Position numbers and translations under genes: made by a program
Notes under the pieces: model-generated
Database searches by the model: none
What the model was told of the DNA's origin: nothing
What the model saw: the letters and a program-made list of their open reading frames with translations, nothing else
Part shown: piece by piece, positions 1 through 11,393 of the stretch
How positions within the stretch are numbered: position 1 is the first letter of the stretch
How the letters are laid out: every line of letters starts with the position of its first letter
DNA from: Cephalotus follicularis
Lineage: Eukaryota; Streptophyta; Magnoliopsida; Oxalidales; Cephalotaceae
Assembly: GCA_001972305.1 (NCBI GenBank)
Contig: BDDD01001962.1
Coordinates: 96,502 to 160,501, forward strand
Length of the DNA: 64,000 nt
Direction of reading: 5' to 3'

Positions 1-608
1 CTTGAGTCATTGGCTTATACCCTAATATTCCTCCTTAAAGAAAAGCTTCCTTGGCAAGGTTATATGGTAAGTTTGTCTTATGGGACTGTGCAGCCAAAAA
101 TAATTCTGTAGCTTTGATTATTGATACTCTATATTAATATATATATTCTACTTATATGTCTTCTTCTGCTACAGGGAGAGAATAAAGGCTTTCTTGTTTG
201 TAAGAAGAAGATGGCCGCTTCACCACAGATGCTTTGTGGCTTGTGTCCTCCCAATTTTTGTACAGTTTCTTGATATGTGAGATTTTATGAAGAACCCAAT
301 TACTCAAAGCTAATTTCCCTTTTCGGAAACTACATTAGCACCAATGCGTCATTGTGACCTATCCTGACTGATGGAGCTACTAAGGTTGTTGCTGGTGTTA
401 TAAGTTGGATTATTTATCCTTAATGTTTTTAGATTTTTCATTAGCTAATGTATAAGAAAACCTTGTGTGCATTCCAGGTGGGTCAGAAAAGGGGAAGACA
501 GCTTGTTGAGTTGGAAGATGGAGCACAGCTAAGGAAGAAAGTTCGATTAGGTATTCCAGCATCTCAGTGGATCTCAGTCTATAATTAAAGATCATCAATG
601 AAGCAAAG
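1..608 (+). pseudogene. MUT9-like / casein kinase I-like kinase, 5' exons (decayed)
   Basis: Three exons are visible. Exon 1-66 encodes LESLAYTLIFLLKEKLPWQG and ends at GTAAGT. Exon 175 to about 396 follows an ACAG acceptor and encodes [17 protein letters not shown], then EEPNYSKLISL after a shift. Exon 478-608 encodes VGQKRGR, RKKVRLG and QWISVYN. These are signatures of the plant nuclear CK1-like kinases that phosphorylate histone H3 and light-signalling proteins (MLK/PPK family): the end of the kinase domain and the linker after it. It is a pseudogene. The second exon has frameshifts and stops after CPPNF, and a TAA at 586-588 replaces the residue after VYN. The window opens inside the gene. 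The 3' exons lie at 12336-12989. The family assignment is from recalled motifs. Confidence 0.8.
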
Positions 609-892
609 GTAGATAATGTAATAATTATATTGTATATTTCGGGTAAAGATTGACATTTTAGTCAGAAGCACCTAGGTTCAGGAGGTATTTTGGCTAACAC
701 TATTCATTACAATATGTGCTATCCCTGCGCTTGCTATGTCCAAATTCCTATAACAATCAACTATAACGATGATGCCATTAATGTTGCCAAAATTGATTGT
801 AGCTATTTTAAAACTACCCATGCCAAAAATGAACGATATTTTACTGAAGTAAGGTATTTTCTTCCATTTTGCTATATGTTTGTTTGCGTATG
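609..892 (+). other. intron-like host sequence around the orphan exon
   Basis: AT-rich sequence begins at the GT donor after the kinase exon ending at 608. It contains the exon-like stretch 666-850 and runs to the RT-A insertion site. The last five bases, GCGTA (888-892), are one copy of the RT-A target duplication; the other is GCGTG at 11188-11192. Confidence 0.55.
666..850 (+). other. unidentified exon-like open stretch (61 codons)
   Basis: An uninterrupted reading frame begins after a CAG acceptor at 663-665 and ends at GAA followed by GTAAGG (851), a good donor, with phase 0 at both ends. The translation contains GSGGILANTIHYN, CYPCACYVQIPITINYN and AKNERYFTE. I do not recognise the family. 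It fits neither the kinase exons upstream nor the decarboxylase exons downstream. It could be an exon of a third captured gene or a chance open frame. Confidence 0.3.
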
Positions 893-2050
893 TAATACCC
901 TGCTTCTTCGTATATGTGTTTTACAGACTTCTTATATGTTTGTTTTCGGACTTTTTAATTTGTTTTGTTATAAAGTCCGTTTGCCCTATGATTGGGCCTA
1001 TGTGTTTTGGACTGACTGATACCAGCCCGGACTTTTGGGTATGATGATATGTGGGATTGTATGTTTATGGATTATGTTTTTATCTACTCACTTTATTTTA
1101 TATTTCTTTTTATTAATACTTAAACTAATTATCAAAATAAAATCCTTATTTTTTTTAATACATTTAAAAAACCATTACCATTACATTTTTTTTTTTACCC
1201 TTTTTCCCTCTTTTTCTTTTCTCTCTTCTACCTCACCAGAAACTCTCTCTTCCTACCTATCTCCTCACACGGTTTTATCCCATTTCCTTATCAATCTCCT
1301 AAAAATCCTCCTGCTTTCCCTTATCTATCAGATTTTGGTCTCCTGTTTCCGTTTTAAGAGTGCCTTTGCCTTTGTGTTATGCCATTCTCTCTTCTTTTGC
1401 TTGGTCAGCTGAAAATTACAAGCTAGGAAATTGTTGTGTTTTTGTTATTTCGATCATCACCAGTCAGGTTTGTGCTAATATTTCAATCCTTGATTATCCT
1501 GTTTTAGTTATAATATCCTTTGACAGGATTTGAGGTTATATGTTCTTTTCTTCCCTTTTACTTTCTGTTGATCAGTGAATTGAATCGGGGAATCATTGTG
1601 TTAATACAACAGTCTTGTGTCACCATTGCAGGTTAGTTGTTCAATTTGCTGTGATGGTTTATTCTACATTGTCAAGAATCTGATTTTATGCCCATTTTGG
1701 CTATGAGAGATTGGTTTTGCCTCCAGTCAACGTGTACAATATTGTTGTTCTGAGTCAGATGATAAGCCTTTAGGCAGTATATATATGTTGTAATTCTGTC
1801 TTAGAACTGAAAGTAACTTTTGACAGCAAATTGAATTGTTATGTGTAGACATGTGTTTAGATATCACTTTATCTTTCCCTTTGAGTTTAGCCACTGGTCC
1901 TATGATCTTGTCATTTCTGTGTTTTCTTACTGTCTAAATGCCATATAATGTCATGTGTATATGTGTATAAGCCTTTGGTATAGTGTTATTCGATTTTTGG
2001 ACCAGTTTCTGCATAGAATTGTTAAGTTTTTACTTTCTTGTCGACCAGAA

Positions 2051-2257
2051 CAGTCAGCTATCCTTATGATTAGTCGACTGGTTTGGTTGAGCAGTCGGTT
2101 GTTTTATGAAAAAAATAGACTGTTTTGTGTTGAGTAGTCGACTGGACCTCGGTCACAGTCGACTGCTTGCAGTCCAGTTTGTGTTGTCGACAGGTCCTGT
2201 TGCATAGTCGGCTGCCAAGCTTCCTCAGTCGACTGGAGCTATGTAACAGTCGGCTAT
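2051..2257 (+). repeat. 21-bp phased palindrome array (RT-A 5' LTR)
   Basis: Variants of CAGTCGACTG / CAGTCGGCTG start at 2051, 2071, 2092, about 2113 (damaged), 2135, 2156, 2184, 2205, 2226 and 2248. Steps are 20, 21, 21, 22, 21, 28, 21, 21 and 22 bp. The spacers share no obvious sequence. The 28-bp step recurs at the same relative place in related LTRs. Confidence 0.85.
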
Positions 2258-2790
2258 TTTGCCCAGAAAATTCCTGTTTTCAACTGTTTTGATTCGTTTG
2301 TTCATCGAATAGATCTGGGTCTATTCTAAACACTGTAATGAATCTATTTTATATCTCTAAAGATTCTTAGACCCTTGTATGCATTGTTTTGTGTCTTTTA
2401 GATGGTTGTGCTTCAAGGAGAGTTTGAATTAACAATTTTTCGTAAGTATTTTCTATAAGCGCATAAGGTACGAATATTCTGCTCTTTGATACTCTCTTCG
2501 ATTTTATCGAACGAAAACCAGTTTTGTTTTATGCTATGTTCCTTCGTTTTAAGAACTTGGTTATGAAATTGATAAGTTATGGAAGATAAAGTCGGTTTCA
2601 CATTTTATGAATTTAATAGTCCTGACTTTATATGTGTGTAATGATATGTTATCAAATGTATGTTATGAAAATTATATCGTTTGTTAACGATTCCCGAATA
2701 TGTTTCAAAAAAACATATTTTTTGTGTTTCTAAAATTGATTTTGATAAATCAATGTTTTGAAAATGATTAATACTAAGTATTTTTGCCCA

Positions 2791-2869
2791 CCTATGGGGC
2801 GTACCATAGGCATGTCGTAGGCTTGGCACAGGGACATGACACTTCCATAGCGGTGTGATTACTCTACGG
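2791..2869 (+). other. conserved twin stem-loops, RT-A 5' LTR
   Basis: Hairpin 1 (2791-2810) pairs CCTATGG with CCATAGG over a 6-base loop. Hairpin 2 (2845-2869) pairs CCATAG with CTACGG, imperfectly here. Equivalent pairs occur at 10314-10333/10368-10392, 26408-26427/26462-26486, 45749-45768/45803-45827 and, inverted, 57884-57902/57824-57848. A role in RNA packaging, dimerisation or priming is possible but not shown. Confidence 0.6.
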
Positions 2870-3654
2870 CATCTCTGTATGTTATGAATAAATCCCATGA
2901 GGTGGATTTTTGGATCCGCTATGTATAATAGAGGCGTATGAATCGATTCTACTTTATGGCATATGTGATAAGATATGCAATGTGTGATATGATATGTTAT
3001 GAGAATTGACTTGTGTAGTGCCGTACACCTCAATTCTAATGGGCATGTGGAATTAGCGCCTCCCTTGCCATATATGTTTATGATATATGATAAGTTATGT
3101 AGCTCAGTATGGATTATGGAATTATGTTTTTAAAACGTTTTATATATGTCTCGAAAGATATGAATTGGGTTTTATGAAGTTCAGAAATGAACATATAAAT
3201 GTTTACTGCTTAAGATTTATGATAAGAGTTTTATTGAAATATTACTGCTTTTAAATTAAAATTTACTGTTTTATATTCTTTATCTGTACTGAGGTTTTCT
3301 CAGCCTCATTTTTGCTTCAATGCAGAAGGTTATCAGGAGCAGCGGGGGAAAGTGTGAAAGAGAGAAGACCAACTTTAAGTCATGGATCCCTAGGAGTGTG
3401 ATCCCGATGTGTTTTCTGTTAGAGTTGGTCATGAACAATACGATACATTTGGTTTATGTTTTTAATAATTTACCCTTGAAACGTATGTTTTAAGTTTTCT
3501 TTTATGATCAGTTTTCAGTATGTTATGATTTGACCGCCACATTTTTTGCTAATAAAGTTATGCCTATGTTTTGTTCAGTTAAGTTATGTTTGTTAAGTTA
3601 TGATATGTATTATGACCTGTAACGACTCCAGCTGTCTGGAGGTGTTACAGATTG

Positions 3655-3666
3655 TGGTATCAGAGA
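3655..3666 (+). other. RT-A primer-binding site (tRNA-Met type)
   Basis: TGGTATCAGAGA lies five bases after the LTR end. It matches the 3' end complement of plant initiator tRNA-Met (TGGTATCAGAGC) at 11 of 12 positions and marks the start of the internal region. Confidence 0.85.
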
Positions 3667-3821
3667 AATAGGTTTTGTTTCCTTAGAAGACCTAAATAGG
3701 TTTCACCTGTGAGACTTAGTAGACACTGGGTTAGGCTTCTTCGTTACGATATTATGATATGTTTTCTGTTTCGGTTTCTATTTTCCTCGTGATGTTTCAT
3801 GTTTTGAGTGTCTTTTCGTAG
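3667..3821 (+). other. RT-A untranslated leader
   Basis: A short leader between the primer-binding site and the gag start codon. It matches the leader of RT-D (30548-30700) closely, for example the TTTTGAGTG and CTTTTCGTAG stretch immediately before the ATG. Confidence 0.6.
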
Positions 3822-4990
3822 ATGGTACGTACAAGGAACGCTGCTCAGAGGAATGTAACCGCTGAGGCTCGGCAAGTCAGAAATGAGCCTTCTATAGAAG
3901 AGTTGGTATGTCAGGCAGTCGCTCAGGAGGTACATCGTGTGATGGGACAGCAGAATCAGGATCAAGGCCGTAGGGAGCCAGTTGCTGAGGAGAATGCTCC
4001 AGTTGATTTTCAGTTGGGAAAGGAAACTGGGGACAAGACTGACACACCTGTTTATATCTGACTTGAGCAATTCCAGAAACAGAGGCCGCAGTCTTTTAGC
4101 TCAGTCGGGACTCCTGTGGAAGTGGAGCATTGGATTGCTCATATGAACAAGATCTTCGATGTACTTGGTTGTGGTGACGAGCTGAAGGTTAGGTTAGCTG
4201 CTTACAAGTTTGAGGGTGATGCTCAGAAATGGTGGAAGACTCTGGGTTTGGCTAAAGGTGGTAACTATGTTGATGCTTTGACTTGGTCAGAGTTTTGCGA
4301 AGTCTTCTATCAAAAGTATTTTCTCGCGGCTGATAAGGAGGATAATGCCAGGGAGTTCATAAATACAAGGCAGAAGGATGGGGAATCGGTCACAAAGTTT
4401 CAGACTCATTTCACTAGGCTTGCTGGGTGTGCTGGGTCCGTAGCGGGGACAACACTGGAGCAGGATGAGAAGTTCAAGTGGAAGCTGCACTATCATCTTA
4501 GGGGTAAGCTGATGAATACCAAGTTTGCAGATGTTTCTGAAGTGGCTACTGCAGCAAAGAATATTGAACTGGAAAGGCTTAACTTCCAGGCAGCTCGGCA
4601 GGAAAATGATAAGAAGAGAAACAGGGGAGATTCTCAGGGGCAACGTTCGGGACAACATGGCAAGAACAGAAATGGTAAATGAGGAAGGAGGAAACATAAC
4701 CGAGGACAGCAACAGCCGAGTAATGATCAGAAATAGACACAGGAAGTTGGGGATGTTCAGATTGCCAAGTGTGATACCTGTGGTAGACCGCATCCAGTGG
4801 GAGTGTGCTATAAGGCCATCATGGCCTGTTTTGTATGTGGACAGAAAGGGCATTTTGTGAAAGATTGTCCTGATCCTCGAGCGAAGGTTAGGAGGGGAAA
4901 CAATGCAGAATCTGGACAGCGCAATGTGGGAGGCCGTGTCTTTGCTATCATGACACAGCGGGCTGCTATTGCACCAGGTACAATTTCAGG
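3822..4990 (+). pseudogene. RT-A gag (capsid/nucleocapsid) part
   Basis: The structural protein that would form virus-like particles and bind element RNA. Visible: N-terminal MVRTRNAAQRN, the capsid core WIAHMNKIFDVLGC and KWWKTLGLAKGGNY, and a CCHC knuckle CFVCGQKGHFVKDC at 4827-4868 with all four ligands kept. Stops at 4059-4061 and 4680-4682, plus a later TAG in the same frame, break it. RT-D gag (30701) is the closest relative here. Confidence 0.85.
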
Positions 4991-5390
4991 TTTTGTTTCT
5001 GTTGGTAACCGTAGGGCTTATTTTTGTATGATACTGGACGACCCACTCGGTTTTAGCGAGGTCTTTTGTTCGGCGTCTCGGGATGTCTTCATAGTTGCTT
5101 GATCCAGCTTTGGTTCTTTCGACCCCTACGGGTACATCTGTTGGGATATCTGAGTATTTTTATGCTTGCCCTCTTGTTTTTGATGATCGAATTCATGATG
5201 CGGATCTTCTGCCTATCGATATGTATGACTTTGATATGATCCTAGGTATCAATTGGTTGGTTCACAATGGAGCTACGATTGACTGTCACGCTCAGAGGAT
5301 TCTATTTGGGGATGTGGATAGACCTAATTTTATATATCAGGGTTCACAACTGAGAAAAGAACTGAAGGTTATTTCTGCTTTGAAGGCTTG
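4990..5390 (+). pseudogene. RT-A protease part (active site lost)
   Basis: An aspartic protease would cut the polyprotein. RT-D keeps the YDTGSTHS active site here, but RT-A has two single-base losses around 5010-5040 that shift the frame through it, and a CAG-to-TAG stop just before the LDPA stretch at about 5100. Downstream, DADLLPIDMYDFDMILGINW (the conserved C-terminal part) is still readable at 5095-5391. Confidence 0.8.
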
Positions 5391-5589
5391 AAAGTTGTTG
5401 ACTAAGGGCACTGAGGGTTTCTTCGCTGTTGTGAAAGACGTCTCTAAGGTTGAGCCTCGCCTTGAAAACTATAATGTGGTTCAAGAGTTTGCAGATGTGT
5501 TTCCGGAGGAGTTACCGGGTTTGCCCATTGCAACGGGAAGTGGAGTTTACCATCGAGCTCATTCTTGGGACGACACCTATATCTAAGGC

Positions 5590-6870
5590 ACCTTACAGGA
5601 TGGCACCACTCGAGTTACAAGAGCTGAAGGAACTGTTAAAAAAGCTGTTGGATTGGGGTTTTATCCGACCTAGTGTTTCACCTTGCGGTGTCCGGTTCTT
5701 TTTGTGAAGAAGAAAGATGAGTCTATGAGGCTGTGCATAGACTACAGAGAGTTGAATCATATTATTGTTCGGAATAAATACCCTTTGCCTAGGATTGATG
5801 ACTTGTTTGATCAACTCCAAGGTGCTCGGTATTTCTCTAAGATCGATTTGAGATCGAGATATCATCAGCTTCGGATAAAGGATAAAGATGTGCCTAAAAT
5901 TGCTTTCCGTACTCGGCATGGGCATTATGAGTTTCTGGTGATGCCATTCGGACTTACTAATGCACCGGCAGTTCTCATGGATCTGATGAATCGGGTATTT
6001 CAAGAGTACTTGGATCAGTTTGTGATTGTGTTCATAGATGACATCCTTGTGTATTCCAAGTCGAAGGAAGAACATGAAGAACAGCTTCGTATAGTGCTGG
6101 GTATTCTGAGGAAGAATCAGCTATACGCGAAGTTTTCAAAATGTGAGTTCTGGCTGGAACAGGTGGCATTTTTGGGTCATGTGGTTACAGCTGAAGGTAT
6201 CTGTGTGGATCCTGCGAAAGTTGAGGCTATTACTAAATGGCCGAGACCTACCACAGTGACAAAGGTTAGAAGCTTCTTGGGTTTGGCTGGATACTATAGG
6301 CGGTTTGCGGAAGGTTTTTCCTTTATATCCTTACCACTAACTCAGCTTATGACAAAGGGAGCTAAGTTTGAATGGAATGAAGAGCAAGAAGCAAGCTTCA
6401 AGAAACTGAAGAATGGTCTTGTGTCGGCACCGATCCTTCGTCTACCATCTGGGTTGGGTGGATATCATATTTACAGTGATGCTTCTAAGAAGGGTTTAGG
6501 GTGTGTGTTAATGCAGCATGGTCATGTGATAGCTTATGCTTTGAGACAGTTGAAGCCTTATGAAGTGAACTATCCTACACATGATCTTGAGTTAGCAGCA
6601 GTGGTGTTTGCAGTGAAGATCTGGAGGCACTATTTGTACGGAGAGACTTGTGTCGTCTTTACCGATCATAAGAATCTCTAGTACATCTTTACCTAGAAAG
6701 AGTTGAACATGCGTCAGAGAAGGTGGTTAGAGCTTCTGAAGTACTACGATCTGAATATTCAGTACCACCTTGGTAAAGTAAACGTGGTAGCTGATGCTCT
6801 TAGTCGGAAGAATTATGGGAGTGTAGCGGCTTTGCTTACTCAGCCGAAGTTGATAGCCGATATGGAGCGC
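5590..6870 (+). pseudogene. RT-A reverse transcriptase and RNase H
   Basis: The longest open piece is 5683-6681. It contains [35 protein letters not shown] and the catalytic FIDD box at 6031-6042. The RNase H part follows with [12 protein letters not shown] and [18 protein letters not shown]. Stops at 6679-6681 (NL*YIFT*) separate it from the continuation at 6703. The domain order is the normal gypsy one, with integrase directly after RNase H. Confidence 0.92.
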
Positions 6871-8361
6871 TTGGACTTGAATCTGTTTGTTCGGGGTTCT
6901 GAAGGTTTTGTTGCTGTGATGAATGTTGAGCCTACTCTTATATCTCGGATTAAGATAGCTCAGAGTGATGATGGTGAGCTTTGGGCCTTAGTCCAGAATG
7001 TTGAAAAGGGTAAACAGTCAGAGTTTCATGAGGATGAGCATGGTGTGATATGGTTGGGCAATCGGTTGTGTGTTATGGCAGATACTTCCATTAGAGATGC
7101 TGTTTTGTTAGAGGCACACAGTTCTCCATTTTCTATACATCCAGGTTCTACAAAAATGTATAGAGACATGAAGAAGAACTTCTAGTGGAATGGAATGAAA
7201 AAGGATGTAGTAGAGTATGTTGGGAGGTGTTTGATCTATCAGACAGGTAAAGATTGAGCACCAGCGTGCTAGTGGTTTGTTACAGCCCTTGGAAGTTCCA
7301 GTTTGGAAATGGGAGAGCATTTCCATGGACTTTGTTACGGGTTTGCCAAGGACTTTTAGAAGAAAAGATACTATCTGGGTAGTAATGGATCGATTGACTA
7401 AATCGGCTCACTTTTTGGCTATCCGAGAGGACTTTTCGATGGATCGTTTGGCTGAGGTGTTTCAGCAGGAGATAGTGAGACTCCATGGGACTCTGGTATC
7501 CATTGTTTCGGATAGGGATCCTCGTTTCACTTCGCGGTTTTCAAAAGGGTTCCCCAAAGCTTGGGGTATGAGGCTCAGTTACAGTACAGCTTTCCATCCA
7601 AGACAGATGGGCAGACTGAGATGACCATCCAGACTTTAGAGGATATGTTGAGGTCTTGTGGTTTGGAGTGGACTGGGAACTGGGACGAGTTTTTGAGCTT
7701 GGTGGAGTTTGCATACAATGACAGTTGGCATGCTAGCATCCGTATGGCTCCTTTTGAATCTCTTTATGGGAGGAAGTGCCGAGCTCTGACATGCTGGGAT
7801 GAGGTTGGAGAGCGAGTTATCAAGGGACCCAAACTAGTGCAGATCACTACGGAGAAAGTGGCAATAGCGAGGGAGAGATTGAAGGCAGCTCAATCTCGAC
7901 AGAAAAGTTATGCGGACAAACATAAGAGGGACTTGGAGTTCAAAGTAGGTGAACATGTGTTCTTCAAAGTTTCACCTTGGAAAAGGGTCCGATGTTTCAG
8001 GCTGAAGAGGAAGTTAAGTCCACGGTATGGACTTTTTTAAGTTCTGGAAAAGGTGGGCGCAGTTGCTTATCGGTTAGTTTTACCTCCGCAGTTACCACAC
8101 GTCCAAAACGTGTTCCACGTGTCTCTGTTGAGGGGTTATCAGTATCATCCCCTGCATGTGGTTCACTATCCTCTGGACAGCATTCAGGAGGACCTATCTT
8201 GTGACGATGAGGTAGAGGCTATTGTGGGTCAATAGGAACGGGTGACACGTAGCAAGACCGTTCCTTTTGTGAAAGTTTTATGGAGGAACCATCCCGAGTG
8301 CGAAGCTACTAGGGAGTTGGAGGAGCACGTTCGGGAGCGACATCCACGTTTGTTTGCTTAA
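6870..8361 (+). pseudogene. RT-A integrase and chromodomain-like tail
   Basis: Would insert the DNA copy. The N-terminal zinc region reads SSPFSIHPGSTKMYRDM and GRCLIYQ. The core has SISMDFVTGLP and IVSDRDPRFTSRF, carrying the first two catalytic Asp residues. The Glu region ([12 protein letters not shown]) is reached only after a frameshift near 7600. The C-terminal part has VGAVAYRLVLPPQLP. The tail VKVLWRNHPECEATRELEEH resembles the chromodomain of chromoviruses, which directs insertion toward marked heterochromatin. A TAG at about 7184 and further shifts disable it. Confidence 0.88.
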
Positions 8362-8397
8362 GCTATGTGTATGTTTATGATTTTGGGACGAAATCCT

Positions 8398-8413
8398 TTT
8401 AAGGGGGATTGGA
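8398..8413 (+). other. RT-A polypurine tract
   Basis: The purine run AAGGGGGATTGGA lies directly before the 3' LTR start at 8414 and after the GGGACGAAATCC sequence that precedes 3' LTRs in related elements. It would prime plus-strand DNA synthesis. Confidence 0.8.
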
Positions 8414-9573
8414 TGTAATACCCTTCTTGTCCGTATATGTGTTTTGCAGACTTCTTATATGTTTGTTTTCGGACTTTTTAATTTGTTTTGTTATAAAGTC
8501 TGTTTGCCCTATGATTGGGCCTATCTGTTTTGGGCTGACTGATACCAGCCCGGACTTTGGGTATGATGATATGTGGGATTGTATGTTTATGGATTATGTT
8601 TTTATCTACCTAATTTATTTTATATTTCTTTTTATTAATACTTAAACTAATTATTAAAATAAAATCCTTATTTTTTTATTCCTTTTGAAATCCCTTTCCT
8701 TTTCCTTTTTTTTCCTTTTTTCCTTTTTCCCTCTTTTTCTTTTCTCTCTTCTACCTCACCCGAAACTCTCTCTTCCTCCCTATCTCTTCACATGGTTTTA
8801 TCCATTTTCCTTATCAATCTCCTGAAAATCCTTTTGCTTTCTCATATCTATGAGATTTTGGTCTCCTGTTTCCATTTTAAGAGTGCCTTTGCCTTTATGT
8901 TATGCCATTCTCTCTTCTTTTGCCTGCTCAGTCAAAAATTGCAAGCTAGGAAATTGCTGTGTTTTTGTTATTTCAATCATCACCAGTCAAGTTTGTGCTA
9001 ATATTTCAATCATTGATTGTCCTGTTTTAGTTATAATATCCTTTGACAGGCTTTGAGGTTATATGTTCTTTTCTTCTCTTTTGCTTTCTGTTGATCAGTG
9101 AATTGAGTCAGGGAATCGTTGTGTTAATACAACAGTCTTGTGTCACCATTACAGGTTAGTTGTTCATTTTGTTGTGATGGTTTATTCTACATTGTTAAGA
9201 ATCTAATTTTATGTCCATTTTGGCTATGAGAGATTGGTTTTGCCTCATGTCAATGCGTACAATGTTGTTGTTCTGAGTCAATTGATCAACCTTTAGGCAT
9301 TATATATATGTTGTAATTTCGTCTTGGAACTGAAAGTAACTTTTGACAGCAACTTGAATTGTTCTGTGTAGACATGTGTTTAGATATCACTTTGTCTTTT
9401 CCTTTGAGTTTAGCCACTGGTCCTATGATCTTTTCAAGTCTGTGTTTTCTTACTGTCTAAATGCCATATAATGTCATGTGTATATGTGTATAAGCCTCTG
9501 GTATAGTATTATTCGATTTTTGGACCAGTTTCTGCATAGAATTGTTAAGTTTCTGCTGTTCTATAAACCAGAA

Positions 9574-9778
9574 CAGTCGGCTGTTCTTATGATCAGTCGA
9601 CTGGTTTGGTTGAGCAGTCGGTTGTTTTATGAATACAGTCGACTGTTTTGTGTTGAGTAATCGACTGGACCTCTGTCAAAGTCGACTGCTTGTAGTCCTG
9701 TTTTGTAGTCGACTGGCCCTGTTTCATAGTCGGCTGCCAAGCTTCCTCAGTCGACTGGAGCTCTGTAACAGTCGGCTG
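9574..9778 (+). repeat. 21-bp phased palindrome array (RT-A 3' LTR)
   Basis: Motif starts are 9574, 9594, 9615, 9636, 9658, 9679, 9706, 9727, 9748 and 9769. Steps are 20, 21, 21, 22, 21, 27, 21, 21 and 21 bp. Forms seen include CAGTCGGCTG, CAGTCGACTG, CAGTCGGTTG and TAATCGACTG. Confidence 0.88.
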
Positions 9779-11098
9779 TTTTGCCCAAAAAATTCCTTTT
9801 TTCAACTGTTTTGATTCGTTTGCTCGTCGATTCGATCTGGGTCTATTCTAAACGCTATAATGAATCTGTTTTATGTCTCTAATGATTCTTAGACCCTTAT
9901 ATGCATGGTTTTGTGTCTTTTAGATTGTTGTGCTTCAAGGGGAGTTTGAATTAACAATTTTTCGTAAGTCTTTTCTGTAAGCGCATAAGGTACGGATATT
10001 CTGCTATTTGATACTCTCTTCGATTTTATCGAACGAAAACCAGTTTTGTTTTATGCTATGTTCCTTCGTTTTAAGAACTTGGTTATGAAATTGATATGTT
10101 CTGGAAAATAAACTCGGTTTGACATTTTATGAATTTATTATTCCTCACTTTATACGTATGTTATGATATGTTATGAAATGTATGTTACGAAAATTATATC
10201 GTTTGATAACGATTCCCAAATATGTTTTGAAAAAGCATATTTTATGTGTTTCTAAAATTGATTTTGATAATTCAATGAATTGACAATGATTAAATACTGA
10301 GTATTTGTACCCACCTATGGGGCGTACCATAGGCATGTCGTAGACCTGGCACAAGGACATGACACTTCCATAGCGGTGTGATTAGTCTACGGCGTCTCTG
10401 TATGTTATAAATAAATCCCATGAGGTGGATTTATGAATCCGCTATGTATGATAGAGCCGTATGAATCGATTCTACTTTATGGCATATGTGATAAGATATG
10501 CAATGTGTGATATGATATGTTATAAGAATTGGCTTGTGTAGTGCCGTACACCTCAATTCTAATGGGCATGTGGAATTAGCGCCTCCCCTGCCATATATGT
10601 TTCTGATATATGATATGTGGCTCAGTATGGATTATGGAATTATATTTTTAAAACGTTCTGTATATGTCTCGAAATATATGAATTGGGTTTTATGAAGTTC
10701 AGAAATGAACATTTAAATGTTTACTTCTTAAGATTTCTGATACGAGTTTTATTGAAATCTTACTGCTTTTAAATTACCGTTTACTGTTTTATATTATTTA
10801 TCTGTACTGAGGTTTGCTCAGCCGCGTTTTTGTTTCAATGCGGTAGGTTATCAGTTACAGCGGGGGAAAGTGTAAATGAGAGATGACCACCTTTATGTCA
10901 TGGATCCTTCGGAGTGTGAGCCCGATGTGTTTTCAATTACAGTTGGTCATGAACAATAAGATACATTTGGCTTATGTTTTTAATAATTGACCCTTGGAAC
11001 GTATGTTTTAAGTTTTCTGAACATGTTAAGTTATTCAGTTTATGATCAGTTTTCAGCATGTTATGTTTTGACCGCCACGTTTTGGGCTAATAAAGTTA

Positions 11099-11104
11099 TG
11101 CCTT
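11099..11104 (+). promoter_or_regulatory. candidate polyadenylation signal in RT-A 3' LTR
   Basis: AATAAA lies 84 bp before the LTR end in GCTAATAAAG. The same hexamer is at 3551-3556 in the 5' LTR and in GCTAATAAATAA in SOLO-2, so it is conserved in this LTR family. The cleavage site cannot be read from sequence. Confidence 0.4.
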
Positions 11105-11187
11105 TGTTATGTTCAGTTAAGTTATGTTTGTTAAGTTGTGATCTGTATTATGACCTGTGACGACTCCCGCCGTCCAGGGGTGTTACA

Positions 11188-11393
11188 GCGTGTATACTGC
11201 TTTTGAGATCATCACCAGTTCAGTTGGAAGAGCCTTGCAGGGATGGAAATCTTAGTCGGGAAACGTGTAGAAAACAATTCTTCATTAGCAATAGGTTTTA
11301 TCACCAATACTCTAGATGCTCAGTTTTGTTATTATAATCATGCTTTCACTTGTTTTTTAATCAACAAATCTCTAATCTAGTTCTAGCTTCTAG
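11188..11393 (+). other. host intron-like sequence
   Basis: Host sequence resumes after RT-A with the second target-duplication copy (GCGTG) and runs to the decarboxylase exon acceptor at 11392-11393. No convincing coding content is seen. Given the exon that follows, part is probably decarboxylase intron. Confidence 0.45.

Larger units (their letters stand above)
893..3649 (+). repeat. RT-A 5' LTR
   Basis: This LTR starts TGTAATACCC and ends GGTGTTACA. In order it holds an AT-rich start, a pyrimidine-rich tract (about 1190-1330), a phased palindrome array (2051-2257), the shared block with TCGATTTTATCGAACG, two conserved stem-loops (2791-2810, 2845-2869), the CTGAGGTT-type block before 3320, and AATAAA at 3551-3556. 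Its partner is 8414-11187. Confidence 0.93.
3822..8361 (+). pseudogene. RT-A gag-pol polyprotein (disabled)
   Basis: Order: gag, CCHC knuckle, protease, reverse transcriptase, RNase H, integrase, chromodomain-like tail. The start MVRTRNAAQRN lines up with RT-D at 30701, and the end is at TAA 8359-8361. Frame-preserving stops lie at 4059-4061 (a Trp codon in RT-D), 4680-4682 (CGA to TGA, typical of methylated-C decay), 6679-6681 and near 6697. Frameshifts lie at the protease active site, near 5530, near 5680, and in integrase near 7250 and 7600. No functional polyprotein could be made. Confidence 0.92.
893..11187 (+). mobile_element. RT-A: full-length, inactive Ty3/gypsy chromovirus
   Basis: This is a 10.3 kb LTR retrotransposon with 2757-bp and 2774-bp LTRs (893-3649 and 8414-11187), a tRNA-Met type PBS, a gag-pol region ending in a chromodomain-like stretch, and a polypurine tract. 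LTRs begin TGTAATACCC and end GGTGTTACA. Flanks are GCGTA and GCGTG, a 5-bp target duplication with one mismatch. The LTRs differ in roughly 5 percent of the first 150 bases, so the insertion is old. Long LTRs and a C-terminal chromodomain suggest the Del/Tekay clade (inference). The element interrupts a host locus that was itself decaying. Confidence 0.93.
8414..11187 (+). repeat. RT-A 3' LTR
   Basis: The partner of 893-3649, with the same module order: pyrimidine tract, palindrome array (9574-9778), stem-loops (10314-10333, 10368-10392), AATAAA at 11099-11104, and end GGGTGTTACA. It is 17 bp longer than the 5' LTR. Its array keeps a palindrome at 9636 that is damaged in the 5' copy at about 2113. 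Confidence 0.93.

Noticed and set aside
1035-1412. Membrane protein in RT-A 5' LTR
   Set aside because: The hydrophobic translation comes from the T- and pyrimidine-rich LTR tract and is not kept in the 3' LTR.
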